NCBI GenBank assembly: GCA_014656495.1
Contig: BNCN01000015.1
Location: forward strand, 62,001 to 126,000
DNA from: Comamonas sp. KCTC 72670
GTDB taxonomy: Bacteria > Myxococcota > Myxococcia > Myxococcales > Myxococcaceae
Length of the DNA stretch: 64,000 nucleotides
Direction of reading: 5' to 3'
Under the pieces are notes generated by a model. That model was not told the DNA's origin. It searched no databases and saw nothing but the letters and a program-made list of their open reading frames with translations. Position numbers and translations under genes: made by a program. Shown one piece after another: positions 24,442 through 33,501 of the stretch. The stretch's first letter is position 1. Each line of letters begins with the position of its first letter.

Positions 24442-25847
24442 ACCGCCGCGTCCGCGTTGCGGAAGGAGCACAGCAGCTTCGGCAGGCGCTTCTTCCAGAA
24501 GAACCAGTCGTGCGCGGCGCCGGGCTCGTTCCAGTGCATCACGTTGTAGCCGCGGCTCCGCAGCGCCTGCACGAACAGGAGGTTGGATTCGCAGTCGTCC
24601 CCACCCTCCTCGCCGTCCCGCGTGCAGCCCGCCACCGGGGAGCCGTGGTCCACGTAGAAGCGCAGCGGCACCACCGGCTCCTGCCCCGCGCGGACCACCA
24701 TCGCGTTGCCGTCGTCGCGGTCCACCACGCCGTCGTGCGGCCAGAACAGCGTGCCGGACTGGGTGCCCACGAAGCCGAACTTCTCCGGCATCTGGAAGCC
24801 CGCGTACACGGAGATGAGGCCGCCCAGGGACGCGCCCGCGATGCCCGTCTCCTGCGGCCCCGTCTTCACGCGCCAGGCCGCCTCCACGCGCGGCATCAGG
24901 TCGTCGCGGAGGAAGGCCAGGTAGCCATCCCCCGTTGGCGTGGGCCACTCCGGGTCGCGCGCGGGCGGGAAGGTGTACTGCGCCAGGCGCACGCCCTGGT
25001 CGGGCAGCGCCACGAAGACGAGCACCGCCGCGTCCGCGGGCCTCGCCGCGTAGTGCGCGTCCGCCGCCTCCGCGAAGGACTCGCGCGTCAGGCTCTCGTT
25101 GCCGTCGTGGAGGTACATCACCGGCAGGGCCGGGCACTCCCGCCCGTCGTACACCGCGGGCGTGTAGATGAAGACGTCGCGCGCGTCGCCCAGCGCGGTG
25201 GAAGGCACGCCGTACCACGCGGTGAGGCGGCCCTTCGTGGCGTCCTGGAGGTCCGGGTAGACGAGCGAGTTGAACTGCCCCACGTCGTAGCGGTTGAGGT
25301 TGTCCCACGCCACGTGGCGCGCGCCCGGGTCGGCGACGAAGTCGCCCCCCTGCACCAGCTTGTAGGGCTGAGGCCCCGTGCGAGGCACCTCCACCTCCGC
25401 CACGTACAGGTCGGTGTCCCGCACCTGCACCAGCGGCGTGGCCGTGGCGGACCAGCCGTTGAACTCGCCCGCGACGAAGGTGTTCCGCCCCGCCTCGCCG
25501 CGCACGAAGAAGGCCACCCGGGGCCGGCCGGCCCGCGCGTCGCTGACGAGCGGCAGGCCGCCCTGCTCCTCCACCTGGGCCACGAAGCGGTCGATGGCCT
25601 GCGTGCGCTGCGCCGGGGAGGCCGCGCGGCTCATCTCCAGTTGGAGCTGGGCCAGCAGCGTCATCGGCGCGCCGTGGACCGTCGTGGAACGCTGGCAGGC
25701 CCAGGGCTCCTGGGAACCGGCATCTGGCGGCGTGCCCGCGTCCGGATACGTCTCCGTGTAGGGAGGCGGCGGTGGCGTGGGGACGGGGTCGTCCTCGCAC
25801 GACGCGAGCATTGCGGCGCACAACACGGCGGCAGGCAGACGGCGCAT
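24429..25847 (-). CDS. Lipoprotein esterase of the Fes/EsD family (472 aa)
   Basis: The signal peptide ends LCAAMLASC (lipobox) and is followed by a Pro/Asp-rich linker. Next comes a CBM48/E-set-like domain (FVAGEFNGWSATATPL, near residue 130) and an alpha/beta-hydrolase with YLHDGNESL, nucleophile elbow GASLGG and a late NEPGAAHDWFFW carrying the putative catalytic His. It shares its domain order with the cytoplasmic esterase at 9546-10658. The start at 25847 has GGAAGG 4 nt upstream and gives the signal peptide; the longer frame is rejected. It probably acts on an ester outside the inner membrane, substrate unknown. Confidence 0.85.
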   Translation of the reverse strand: MRRLPAAVLCAAMLASCEDDPVPTPPPPPYTETYPDAGTPPDAGSQEPWACQRSTTVHGAPMTLLAQLQLEMSRAASPAQRTQAIDRFVAQVEEQGGLPLVSDARAGRPRVAFFVRGEAGRNTFVAGEFNGWSATATPLVQVRDTDLYVAEVEVPRTGPQPYKLVQGGDFVADPGARHVAWDNLNRYDVGQFNSLVYPDLQDATKGRLTAWYGVPSTALGDARDVFIYTPAVYDGRECPALPVMYLHDGNESLTRESFAEAADAHYAARPADAAVLVFVALPDQGVRLAQYTFPPARDPEWPTPTGDGYLAFLRDDLMPRVEAAWRVKTGPQETGIAGASLGGLISVYAGFQMPEKFGFVGTQSGTLFWPHDGVVDRDDGNAMVVRAGQEPVVPLRFYVDHGSPVAGCTRDGEEGGDDCESNLLFVQALRSRGYNVMHWNEPGAAHDWFFWKKRLPKLLCSFRNADAAVCGL

Positions 25848-26027
25848 CGAACCTTCCAGCAGGCAGGGACGCCTTGTCGGGACAGGAGGCGGGCGCGGGT
25901 GTACTACAGCGGTCGGCCCGTGCGCGAGTGGGGCAACCCGCCCGGCATCTGGCCATTCGTGGACACCCCGTGGCCCCACCGTGCGCCTTCTTCGGCCGCG
26001 GCGCGGCAGGAAGGTTATTCAATCCGC

Positions 26028-26567
26028 ATGGCTCGCGCTCTGCTGCTCTCGCTGCTCGTGAGGCAGCACATGGCTCTCAAGGAAAAGTTTCGCGCCAAGT
26101 ACCCACACCCGTGGCTGGTGTGGGAGGCGGGCGCGTGGAATGTGCCCGAGGTGGTGGAGGGCAACGTCGCCGCCACCCGGCTGCCGCTCACGGACCTGCG
26201 GGACTGTCTGCCCGCCGGTGACGCGCTGTGTTTCGAGCTGGTGGGGCAGACGGACGGCAGCCCGCTCCGGCTGGGCCGCTCCTCGCACAACGCGCTGGTC
26301 GTCAATGACGCCACCGTGTCACGCGAGCAGCTGCACCTGGCCCCCACGCTGGAGGGCCGCTGGCAGGTGACCCGCGTGGAGGGCGCGCGGCCGGTGACGC
26401 TGGGCGACGCGAGCCTGGAGCCGGAGCGCGCCACCGTGCTCCAGCCCGGCGTGCAGCTCCAGGTGGGTGACGTGCGCCTCACCTTCCACGAGGCGGAGGA
26501 CTTCAACGAGCGCATCGGGCGCATCGCCGCGCAGGTGCTCGCCCAGACGGTGGGCGCGCCGCGCTGA
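26028..26567 (+). CDS. FHA-domain protein (179 aa)
   Basis: A forkhead-associated phosphothreonine-binding domain occupies the C-terminal two thirds: LRLGRSSHNALVVNDATVSREQLHL (near residues 83-107) with the GRS and SRE-x signature, though the usual His after SR is replaced by Gln. The N-terminal ~60 residues are a separate conserved-looking segment (FRAKYPHPWLVWEAGAWNVPE). Convergent with a Ser/Thr kinase gene, so it may read phosphorylation by that or other kinases; this is inference. The start could also be ATG 26070. Confidence 0.82.
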   Translation: MARALLLSLLVRQHMALKEKFRAKYPHPWLVWEAGAWNVPEVVEGNVAATRLPLTDLRDCLPAGDALCFELVGQTDGSPLRLGRSSHNALVVNDATVSREQLHLAPTLEGRWQVTRVEGARPVTLGDASLEPERATVLQPGVQLQVGDVRLTFHEAEDFNERIGRIAAQVLAQTVGAPR

Positions 26568-26578
26568 GTCCATCCGGG

Positions 26579-26604
26579 CGCCCCGCCCCTTCACGGGCGA
26601 GGCG
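26579..26604. terminator. Terminator hairpin between convergent FHA and kinase genes
   Basis: Stem 26579-26588 pairs with 26595-26604 (nine of ten pairs) around a CTTCAC loop, centred in the 48-bp gap between convergent stops. No U-tract. Confidence 0.5.
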
Positions 26605-26615
26605 GCCTCCCCGGC

Positions 26616-28142
26616 CTACGGGGTGTCGGTGCGCGCGCGGGGCTTCTTGCTCGCCGCGCGCTGCGGCGGTGCCGCCGGGGGCTTGCGCGGTGAAGGCAGC
26701 GCCTTGACCAGCGGCACCTCCAGCTCGGCGTGCTTGCCCAGGTCCACGAGGCGCTCCAGCGGCGCGTAGCCAGCCAGCTCCACGCGCAACCGCAGCGGCT
26801 CGGCCTCGCCCGACACCTGCTTCACCAGGGGCGTCACGCCCAACACCTCACCGGTGTCCACGCGCCGCACCTGCGCGCCCTCCGGGAAGGAGCGGACGGT
26901 GAGCGTGACGGGCGGGCTGAGCCGGGCCGCGGCGGCGGGCGCCTCCGCGGCGGGCACGACGGTGGACAACACGGAGTGGGGCAGCTCCGCCACGGGCGCG
27001 GAAGACGGGGCGAGCGCGGGCGCCGACTCCGGCGTCATCCCCGACCAGGTGACCACCGCGGCCACCACCACCAGCGCCGCCGTGCCCAGCGCCGTCACGG
27101 CCTGCCGGTGCCAGCGGCGGGTCACCGCCACCTGCACCTCCTGCGTGGGCCGCTCCGACTCCTCCAGCGCCACGTCCGCGGGGGCCGGCGCCAGCGACTC
27201 CGAGGACGCGGGCAACATCAGCAGCGCCGTCGTCACCTCCGCCAGGCTCTGCGGACGGGCCTCGGGCTCCTTCGCCAGACACCGCATGACCAGCTGCGCC
27301 AGCTGCGGCGGCACCGGCTCGCCCGACGGCAGGTGCGACGGCAGCGGCGGCGGCGCCTGGGTGATGATCTGCACCACCAGGTGGCCAAAGGCCGCGGCCT
27401 GGAACGGCGGGTTCCCCGAGATGAGCTCGTAGAGGATGTTGCCCACCGCGTAGATGTCCGCGCGCGCGTCCACCGGCAACCCCGCGGCCTGCTCCGGGGC
27501 CATGTACGCGGGCGTGCCGATGATGGTGCCGTCCACCGTATTGGTGGTGCCGCGCTCCGCCGTGAGGAGCTTGGCCACGCCGAAGTCCAGCACCTTCACG
27601 AAGTCCGGCTGGCCGCCCCGGTGGATGACGAAGAGGTTGTCCGGCTTCACGTCCCGGTGCACCACGCCCACCTGGTGGGCCGCGCCCAGCGCCGCGCACA
27701 CCTGCACGACGAAGCGCTGGATGCGCGCGAGCGTCAGCTTCTCCTCCTGCGCGAGCGCGCTCAGGCTCTGCCCGCGCAGCAGCTCCATCACGCAGTAGAC
27801 GTGGCCGCCGTCCTTGCTCTCGTCGACGAAGTCGAAAATCTCCACGATGTGCTCGTGGTTGATTTGATTGACGGTCCGCGCCTCCTGGAAGAAGCGCTGC
27901 ACGAAGCCGCCGTCCTTCGCGTGCTCGGGCCGGAGCACCTTGAGCGCCACCTGCCGCCCCAGCCGCGTGTGCCGCGCCTGGAACACCCGGCCCATGGAGC
28001 CCTCTCCCAGGAGCTGCTCGAGCTGGTAGTTCCCCAGCGTCGAGCCCTCCTGGAGCGCGTCTCCAGCGAGAGGCGCCGCCTCACTCATGGCGGCCTCGGT
28101 ACTGGACAGCACGGTCTGCGTGAAGGCGTCATCGGAGCCCAT
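26616..28142 (-). CDS. Membrane Ser/Thr protein kinase with PEGA domain (508 aa)
   Basis: Pkn2-type bacterial kinase. The kinase domain starts near residue 35 (LGEGSMGRVFQARH P-loop, VALKVL Lys), with catalytic HRDVKPDN near residue 161, DFGVAKL and TPAYMAPEQA. A single membrane span (AVTALGTAALVVVAAVVTW) lies near residue 350. A PEGA domain follows in the periplasm (VTLTVRSFPEGAQVRRVDTGEVLGVTPL, then VELAGYAPLERLVDL). It ends in a basic tail. Starts possible at 28142 or 28088. It lies next to, and in line with, a MopE-like lipoprotein and a PEGA protein, and is convergent with an FHA gene. Confidence 0.93.
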   Translation of the reverse strand: MGSDDAFTQTVLSSTEAAMSEAAPLAGDALQEGSTLGNYQLEQLLGEGSMGRVFQARHTRLGRQVALKVLRPEHAKDGGFVQRFFQEARTVNQINHEHIVEIFDFVDESKDGGHVYCVMELLRGQSLSALAQEEKLTLARIQRFVVQVCAALGAAHQVGVVHRDVKPDNLFVIHRGGQPDFVKVLDFGVAKLLTAERGTTNTVDGTIIGTPAYMAPEQAAGLPVDARADIYAVGNILYELISGNPPFQAAAFGHLVVQIITQAPPPLPSHLPSGEPVPPQLAQLVMRCLAKEPEARPQSLAEVTTALLMLPASSESLAPAPADVALEESERPTQEVQVAVTRRWHRQAVTALGTAALVVVAAVVTWSGMTPESAPALAPSSAPVAELPHSVLSTVVPAAEAPAAAARLSPPVTLTVRSFPEGAQVRRVDTGEVLGVTPLVKQVSGEAEPLRLRVELAGYAPLERLVDLGKHAELEVPLVKALPSPRKPPAAPPQRAASKKPRARTDTP

Positions 28143-28268
28143 GGTGGGAAGAAATTTCCATGTCTCGGGCAAACAGCAACCCTGGATCAGCACTCTGTCT
28201 TCCCATGTACGCCCGCCCCCCGCACCGAGTGCGGGATGGACGACAGAGCGGCACGGGAGTCGTAGCCC

Positions 28269-29051
28269 TCATAGACAGACCCTGTTCACCTGGCACCGTC
28301 CAGCCCCGCCATCCTCGCGCAGACACGCCGTCGCCGTGGGGCAGTCCGCCTGGTCCGCGCAGTCCACGAGCCCGTCGCCGTCATCGTCCAGGCCGTTGGC
28401 GCAGTTCATCTCCGTCTTCGAGCCGTTGCGGCACACACACGCCTCGCCACACGACTGGCCGTCGCAGTCCTCGCGGTCCTGGCAGTCGGTGAGGCCGTCC
28501 CGGTCGTCGTCCACGCCGTTGGCGCAGTCCAGCTCCTGGCGGCGCACGCACTCGCCATTCACGCAGTCCTGGGCGAAGGTGCAGGCGTTGTTGCAGACGC
28601 CGCAGTGGACCGGGTTCGTCTTCAGGTCGAAGTCCTCGTCCACTTCACCGTCGCAGTCGTCATCCAGGCCGTTGCAGACCTCCACGCCCGGGACGACCGC
28701 GTTGACGCACACCGTGCTCCGGTCGGCGGCGCAGACGGAGTCCCCCGCGCGGCAGACGCCCACGTCGAGCGTGCCCTCCGGGCCCGGGTAGCAAGGCGTG
28801 TCCAGGTTGTCGACCTGGCCGTCGCAGTCGTCATCCAGGCCGTTGCAGACCTCCGCCGGGTCCGGGAGACAGCAGTACCGCGGCCCGTCGTTGGGCAGCG
28901 ACGTGCAGACGTAGCCATCACCGCCGCAGTCCGCGGTGTCCGTGCACGTGTAGGGCACGTCGTCGGGGAACTCCACCACACAGGCCGCCGCGCCCAGCAC
29001 GAGCACCAGTCCGCCGCAGAGGGCGAGCAGCCCGGATTCGAAGGTCTTCAT
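28269..29051 (-). CDS. Cys-rich lipoprotein with MopE-type metal-binding motifs (260 aa)
   Basis: The lipobox signal peptide is LVLVLGAAAC (Cys24). The mature part has ~30 Cys. It carries repeated MopE-like motifs: EVCNGLDDDCDGQVDN and EVCNGLDDDCDGEVDEDFD (about residues 66 and 124), then LDCANGVDDDRDGLTDCQDREDC and MNCANGLDDDGDGLVDCADQADC. These acidic DxDxDG loops probably bind calcium and are locked by disulfides. It ends 5 nt after the PEGA gene on the same strand order (PEGA gene upstream, kinase downstream), so the three may form an operon. Function in the envelope is unknown. Confidence 0.85.
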   Translation of the reverse strand: MKTFESGLLALCGGLVLVLGAAACVVEFPDDVPYTCTDTADCGGDGYVCTSLPNDGPRYCCLPDPAEVCNGLDDDCDGQVDNLDTPCYPGPEGTLDVGVCRAGDSVCAADRSTVCVNAVVPGVEVCNGLDDDCDGEVDEDFDLKTNPVHCGVCNNACTFAQDCVNGECVRRQELDCANGVDDDRDGLTDCQDREDCDGQSCGEACVCRNGSKTEMNCANGLDDDGDGLVDCADQADCPTATACLREDGGAGRCQVNRVCL

Positions 29052-29055
29052 CGGT

Positions 29056-30264
29056 TCAGAAGCTCCCGCCGACCATGAGGTGAAGCGCCGTGGAGGCGCC
29101 GTTGCCGCCGGCCGCCGGGGCCACGGACGTCGAAGCGGGCGCGGTGCGCGCGGGCACCACCAGCAGCCACACCGCGCTGCCCGCCGTCACCGCCCCGCCG
29201 CCCACCAGCAGCGCCGTGGCCAGGTTCGCCTGCGTCTGCGCGTCCAGCCGCTCCTTGCGGCTGATGTCGAACACGCCGTCCCCGTTCGCGTCCTGGGCGC
29301 GCGACTCCACGTCCTTGGCGGCCAAGCCCATCACCACGCCCGCGCCCACCGCGGCCAGGCCCAGCAGCGCCGTGTAGAACGCGGGCCGCTTGAGGAGCGA
29401 CTTGCGCGGCGCCTTCCGGGACGCGCCCACGCCCGCCACGGACTCATCCGGCGGACCGTCCGGCGCCGGGCCGGAGATCTCCAACATCACCTCCACCGTC
29501 TCTCGCGCGCCGGGCTGCAGGTCCAGGGTGCGCGTGGCGGTGCCGTACTCGTCCGCGGACACCTCCAGCGGCATCGTGCCCGGCGGCAGCCGCGCCTCCA
29601 CGTTGCCCACGCCGAGGATGCGCTCGCCCACCTTCACCACCGCCTGCGGCACGTTGACGTTGACCGTCAGCATCGCGCGCGGGCGCGCCAGCGCCGTCAG
29701 CCGCCTGGCCAGCATCGCGGTGGCCTCCGCGAGGAAGTCCTCGTCGCGCGGGTTGCGCCCCGTCACGAAGTCCTCGTGCACCGCGCGGCGGTCGCGGTCA
29801 TACGTCCACGTGCGCAGCGTCCAGCCCGCGTCCTCCAGGGACAGGCGCGCCGTGGTCAGCAGGTCCGCGTCCAGCAGCTCGGCGGGCTCCGCGAAGCAGG
29901 CGGCCTCCGCGCAGCGCACCGCCGCGGCGTAGCCGTTCTCCAGCCGCTCCCGCGTCCCCTGCAGGTCCGACGCCTGCGCCACCATGTTGGACGACAGCGC
30001 CCCGCGCTCCAGGGCCTCGAACCAGCTCGCTGCCTGCTGCGCCCCGGCCCGCTCCGGCGCGTACAGCCCCACCAGCGCGAAGCGCGGCAGCAGCTCCGCG
30101 TTCGGGTCGGAGGGGCGCAGGTCCAGCCCCATGTCGAGGCTCTGCGCCTCGGGCGGGCTGTCCGTGGTGAGGTCCAGCCCCAATCCACCTTCCTGGGCCC
30201 ACGAGGGAGGGGCCAGCAGCGCGAGCGCCAGCAGGGCGGTGAAGGGAGCAGCGGGAATACGCAT
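29056..30264 (-). CDS. Exported PEGA-domain protein (402 aa)
   Basis: Signal peptide MRIPAAPFTALLALALLAPPSWAQ. The middle carries a PEGA-like unit (MLTVNVNVPQAVVKVGERILGVGNVEARLPPGTMPLEVSADEYG, near residues 195-240). Two C-terminal hydrophobic segments (FYTALLGLAAVGAGVVMGLAA and ALLVGGGAVTAGSAVWLLVV) flank a charged loop with a DANGDGVFD calcium-loop-like stretch. This layout is common in myxobacterial envelope proteins next to kinases. It is first in the minus-strand trio with the MopE-like lipoprotein and the kinase. The specific role is unknown. Confidence 0.75.
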   Translation of the reverse strand: MRIPAAPFTALLALALLAPPSWAQEGGLGLDLTTDSPPEAQSLDMGLDLRPSDPNAELLPRFALVGLYAPERAGAQQAASWFEALERGALSSNMVAQASDLQGTRERLENGYAAAVRCAEAACFAEPAELLDADLLTTARLSLEDAGWTLRTWTYDRDRRAVHEDFVTGRNPRDEDFLAEATAMLARRLTALARPRAMLTVNVNVPQAVVKVGERILGVGNVEARLPPGTMPLEVSADEYGTATRTLDLQPGARETVEVMLEISGPAPDGPPDESVAGVGASRKAPRKSLLKRPAFYTALLGLAAVGAGVVMGLAAKDVESRAQDANGDGVFDISRKERLDAQTQANLATALLVGGGAVTAGSAVWLLVVPARTAPASTSVAPAAGGNGASTALHLMVGGSF

Positions 30265-30459
30265 GGCCCCCCTTGTATCGCGGCGCCGTGCGTAACGGAA
30301 TGATGCGACGGTAGCGCACCTGGGCCCCGGGGACGGGCCCGCCGAGCGCGGCCTGCCTGCCTGCCCTGCGCGCGGCGGCTGCTCGGCTCGTCTGGGGAAG
30401 CTTGCCTCGGACCCCGGGGGTCCGCATCTCCCACCTTATAGCGCAAGGAGACGCACGAC

Positions 30460-30900
30460 ATGGCGAATGGGACGCTCTGGATTCTGGTGGGGAACGCGAG
30501 CCGGGCCCGCCTCTTCGCGACGGACGCGAAGGCGGAGGAGGACTGGCGGTTGCTGGAGGAGTTCCACCATGACGAGAGCCGGGCCCGCCAGGCGGACCTC
30601 ATCGAGCAGGTGGACAACCCCAACGCCGGCACCCTGCACGGCCCCCCCGTGGAGAACGAGCCCAATGGACGCCGGGAGCTGGAGCATGACCGCTTCGCCC
30701 GCGAGCTCTCCGCGTTCCTCGACAAGGGGCATGACCGGCATGACTTCGACAAGCTGGTCATCGCGGCCCCGCCTGAATTCCTGGGGAGAATCCGGCGGTT
30801 GCTGAGTGCCCGGGTGCGTCAGCGCGTGCTGCTGGACGTGGATTCGGACTACTCCAACGTCCCGGCCAAGGAGCTGCCCAACCGGGTGCCTGTCCTCTAG
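30460..30900 (+). CDS. Host attachment-family protein (146 aa)
   Basis: Matches the host attachment protein family (AtsE-like; PF10116). The N-terminus TLWILVGNASRARLFATDAKAEEDWRLLEEFHHDESRARQADL (residues 4-46) and the C-terminal FDKLVIAAPPEFLGRIRRLL with LLDVDSDYSNVPAKEL are the family hallmarks. The name comes from an Agrobacterium plant-attachment locus; in free-living bacteria the role is unknown and it resembles an eRF1/baeRF-type fold. It stands alone, with AAGGAG (30446-30451) upstream of ATG 30460. Confidence 0.85.
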   Translation: MANGTLWILVGNASRARLFATDAKAEEDWRLLEEFHHDESRARQADLIEQVDNPNAGTLHGPPVENEPNGRRELEHDRFARELSAFLDKGHDRHDFDKLVIAAPPEFLGRIRRLLSARVRQRVLLDVDSDYSNVPAKELPNRVPVL

Positions 30901-30995
30901 GCTGGGGCTGGGGCTGCCCTGGTGACGCGGGGCTCTGGTATAGGACGGAGACCGGCCTTCCTGGACGGTCCCCGCAAGCCAACCCGCCGCGTCCC

Positions 30996-32891
30996 ATGGC
31001 CCTGACCCTTCCTCGCATCAAGTCCCTTCGCGGGCGCCTCACCCTCTACGTCACCCTGCTGTCCGTCATCCCGCTGCTGACGCTGACGTGGCTCCAGTCG
31101 CGCAGCGCCCGGCAGGTGATGGAGGCGCAGATCCACGCCTCGCTGAAGAGCGAGGCGGAGGGCATGAAGGACCTGCTGGAGGCGACGCTCGCCGAACGCG
31201 AGGCGAGCGCCCGCGGCTGGGCGGAGGACGCGGTGGTGCGCGCGGCGCTGCGCGGTGACGTGGCGCCCGCCGACGCCATGCTCGCGGTGCTCCAGAGCCG
31301 CTACCTCACGCTCAACGGCATCGTCGTGTTCGACGACACCGGCCGCGCCGTCGCCGCCAACGCCCCCGCCCTGCGGGACGAGTACCTGCGGCGCCAGGAC
31401 GCGGTGCGGCGCAGCCCCTGGTTCGTGGCGGCGCAGCAGGGCCACACCACCAGCGAGGGCGTCAACGAGGAGCACCCCATCTTCACCGGACAGGTGCTGT
31501 CCCTGGGCATCCCGGTGCTGGACCCCGTCTCCAAGCACCGCCTGGGCGTGCTGCTGGCCGCCTTCGACTGGGCCCACGTGGACCAGATGGTGCAACCGGC
31601 CATCGCCCGCGCGGCGCAGCGCGACCTGAAGAGCTTCGCCCTCACGCTGCAGCGGGAGGACGGCACGGTGCTGTACGACTCGCGCGGCGCGAACCCCACG
31701 GGGAACGACGCGATGCTGGCCGTCACCGCGCTCAACGGCAGCGACGTGCGGGACGTGGCGGACGGCTGGCACTTCGTGGCGCGGGTGGACCCGGCGGAGG
31801 CCTACGCCCCGGTGGAGCGCATGCGCCGGGTGTCCCTGTTCATGGTGGCGGGCTTCATCCTCCTGGCCGTCACGGGCGCGTGGTTCTTGTCGCACCGCAT
31901 CTCCGGCCCCGTGCTGGCCCTGCGCGCGGCGGTGACGCGGCTGGTGAGCGAGGGCGACCTCACCCAGACGCTGGACGTGAAGGCCGGCAACGACGAGGTG
32001 GGCGAGCTGGCCGGCGCCTTCGGGCTGCTCGTGTTCCAATTGCGCGAGACGGCGCAGAGCCTCCACACCGGCACGCGCGTGCTCAGCGACACGGTGGCGG
32101 AGCTCCAGACGGCCGCGACGCAGCAGGAGCGCAACGTGGCGCGCCAGGCCGCCGCGCTCCAGCAGACGCAGGTGACGGCGCAGGAAATCAAGCAGACGTC
32201 ACTGCTGGCCTCGGAGAAGGCCGAGGACGTGCTCAAGCGCGCCTCCGCCGCGGAGGAGGTGGGCCGCGCCGGCGAGGTGGCCATCCGCGACAGCCTGGGC
32301 GGCTTCTCCGAAATCCTGTCGCAGGCCGAGCAGATGACGGAGCGCATCGCGCAGCTCAACGAGCGCACGCAGCAGATTGGCGGCATCACCCAGACGGTGA
32401 AGGACCTGGCGGACCAGTCCAACATGCTGGCCCTCAACGCCGCCATCGAGTCCGTCCGCTCGGGCGAGCACGGCAAGGGCTTCAACGTGGTGGCGCGCGA
32501 GATTCGCAGCCTCGCGGACCAGTCCATCCAGGCCACGGACCGGGTGCGCGAAATCCTGGGCGACCTGGGCAGCGCCATCCTCTCCACCGCGAAGATGACG
32601 GAGGTCGGCTACACGCACATGGAATCCGGCCTGGAGCAGGTGCGCGGCACCGGCGAGCGGATGAAGGAGCTGGCCGCCATCATCCAGGACAACGCGGCCG
32701 CGGTGCGGCAGATTGCCGGCGCGGTGAGTCAGCAGAACGCGGGCATCGCGCAGATCTTCGGCGCGGTCACCGACATGTCCTCCATGATGAACGACACCCA
32801 GGAGAGCCTGGCGGCCACCACCCGCGCGGCGAAGCTGCTCCAGGAGGTGTCCGAGCAGATGCAGGACGTGGCCCGCGCCTATCGCATCTGA
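30996..32891 (+). CDS. Methyl-accepting chemotaxis protein (631 aa)
   Basis: Transmembrane chemoreceptor. TM1 is at about residues 14-34, then a ~240-residue periplasmic Cache-type sensor domain, TM2 near 277-299 (LFMVAGFILLAVTGAWFL), HAMP near 300-352, and a long coiled-coil signalling domain. The conserved hairpin DQSNMLALNAAIESVRSGEHGKGFNVVAREIRSLADQS lies near residue 470, with Ser in place of the usual Ala-Ala. No cheA, cheW or cheR lies nearby, so it must feed a remote Che system. It is followed 10 nt later by the HAD gene. Confidence 0.95.
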   Translation: MALTLPRIKSLRGRLTLYVTLLSVIPLLTLTWLQSRSARQVMEAQIHASLKSEAEGMKDLLEATLAEREASARGWAEDAVVRAALRGDVAPADAMLAVLQSRYLTLNGIVVFDDTGRAVAANAPALRDEYLRRQDAVRRSPWFVAAQQGHTTSEGVNEEHPIFTGQVLSLGIPVLDPVSKHRLGVLLAAFDWAHVDQMVQPAIARAAQRDLKSFALTLQREDGTVLYDSRGANPTGNDAMLAVTALNGSDVRDVADGWHFVARVDPAEAYAPVERMRRVSLFMVAGFILLAVTGAWFLSHRISGPVLALRAAVTRLVSEGDLTQTLDVKAGNDEVGELAGAFGLLVFQLRETAQSLHTGTRVLSDTVAELQTAATQQERNVARQAAALQQTQVTAQEIKQTSLLASEKAEDVLKRASAAEEVGRAGEVAIRDSLGGFSEILSQAEQMTERIAQLNERTQQIGGITQTVKDLADQSNMLALNAAIESVRSGEHGKGFNVVAREIRSLADQSIQATDRVREILGDLGSAILSTAKMTEVGYTHMESGLEQVRGTGERMKELAAIIQDNAAAVRQIAGAVSQQNAGIAQIFGAVTDMSSMMNDTQESLAATTRAAKLLQEVSEQMQDVARAYRI

Positions 32892-32901
32892 AGGAGCTCG
32901 C

Positions 32902-33501
32902 ATGGCACAGGTGAAGGCAGTGCTGCTGGACCTGGGCAACGTCCTCGTCTTCCACGACAACGCCCTGCTCTTCTCGCGGCTGGGCGCCCGGGCGGGGCTG
33001 GAGGCCGGCGAGGTGGCCCGGCGGCTGTCGGGCGCGGGCTGGACGGACGCCAACCGCGGCGTGCTGGGCGCGGAGGGCATCCGCCAGGACGTGTGCCGCG
33101 GGCTCGGCGTGGACCTGCCCATGGCGGAGTTCGCCGCGCTGTGGAGCAGCCACTTCACGCTGCATGACGCCGTGCTGCCCCGCGTGGAGGGGCTGCTGGG
33201 CCGCGTCCGCGTGGGGCTGGTGTCCAACACCAACGCGCTGCACGTCGCCTACCTGCGCCCGCTGCTGCCGGTGCTGAAGCGCTTCGACAGCGTGGTGATG
33301 AGCTGCGAGGTGGGCCACGTGAAGCCGGAGCCGGCCATCTTCCGGCTCGCGCTGGAGGGCGTGGGCTGCGCGCCCGAGGAGGCCGTCTTCTTCGACGACC
33401 TGCCCGAGTTCGTCCAGGCCGCCGAGGCCCAAGGCCTCCAGGGCCGGCTCTTCACCACGGCGGACGCGTTCGACGCCCAGCTGAAGGCCCTGGGACTATG
33501 A
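32902..33501 (+). CDS. HAD-superfamily hydrolase (199 aa)
   Basis: Motif I is VLLDLGNVLVF (residues 7-17) with the nucleophile Asp; the second Asp position is Asn, as in some YihX-like members. Motif II is GLVSNTN, the motif III Lys is in GHVKPEP, and motif IV is AVFFDDLPEFV. The cap is alpha-helical. AAGGAG lies 5-6 nt before ATG. The stop overlaps the start of the GT2 gene by ATGA, so the two are coupled. The substrate is probably a small sugar phosphate or nucleotide, unassigned. Confidence 0.85.
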   Translation: MAQVKAVLLDLGNVLVFHDNALLFSRLGARAGLEAGEVARRLSGAGWTDANRGVLGAEGIRQDVCRGLGVDLPMAEFAALWSSHFTLHDAVLPRVEGLLGRVRVGLVSNTNALHVAYLRPLLPVLKRFDSVVMSCEVGHVKPEPAIFRLALEGVGCAPEEAVFFDDLPEFVQAAEAQGLQGRLFTTADAFDAQLKALGL

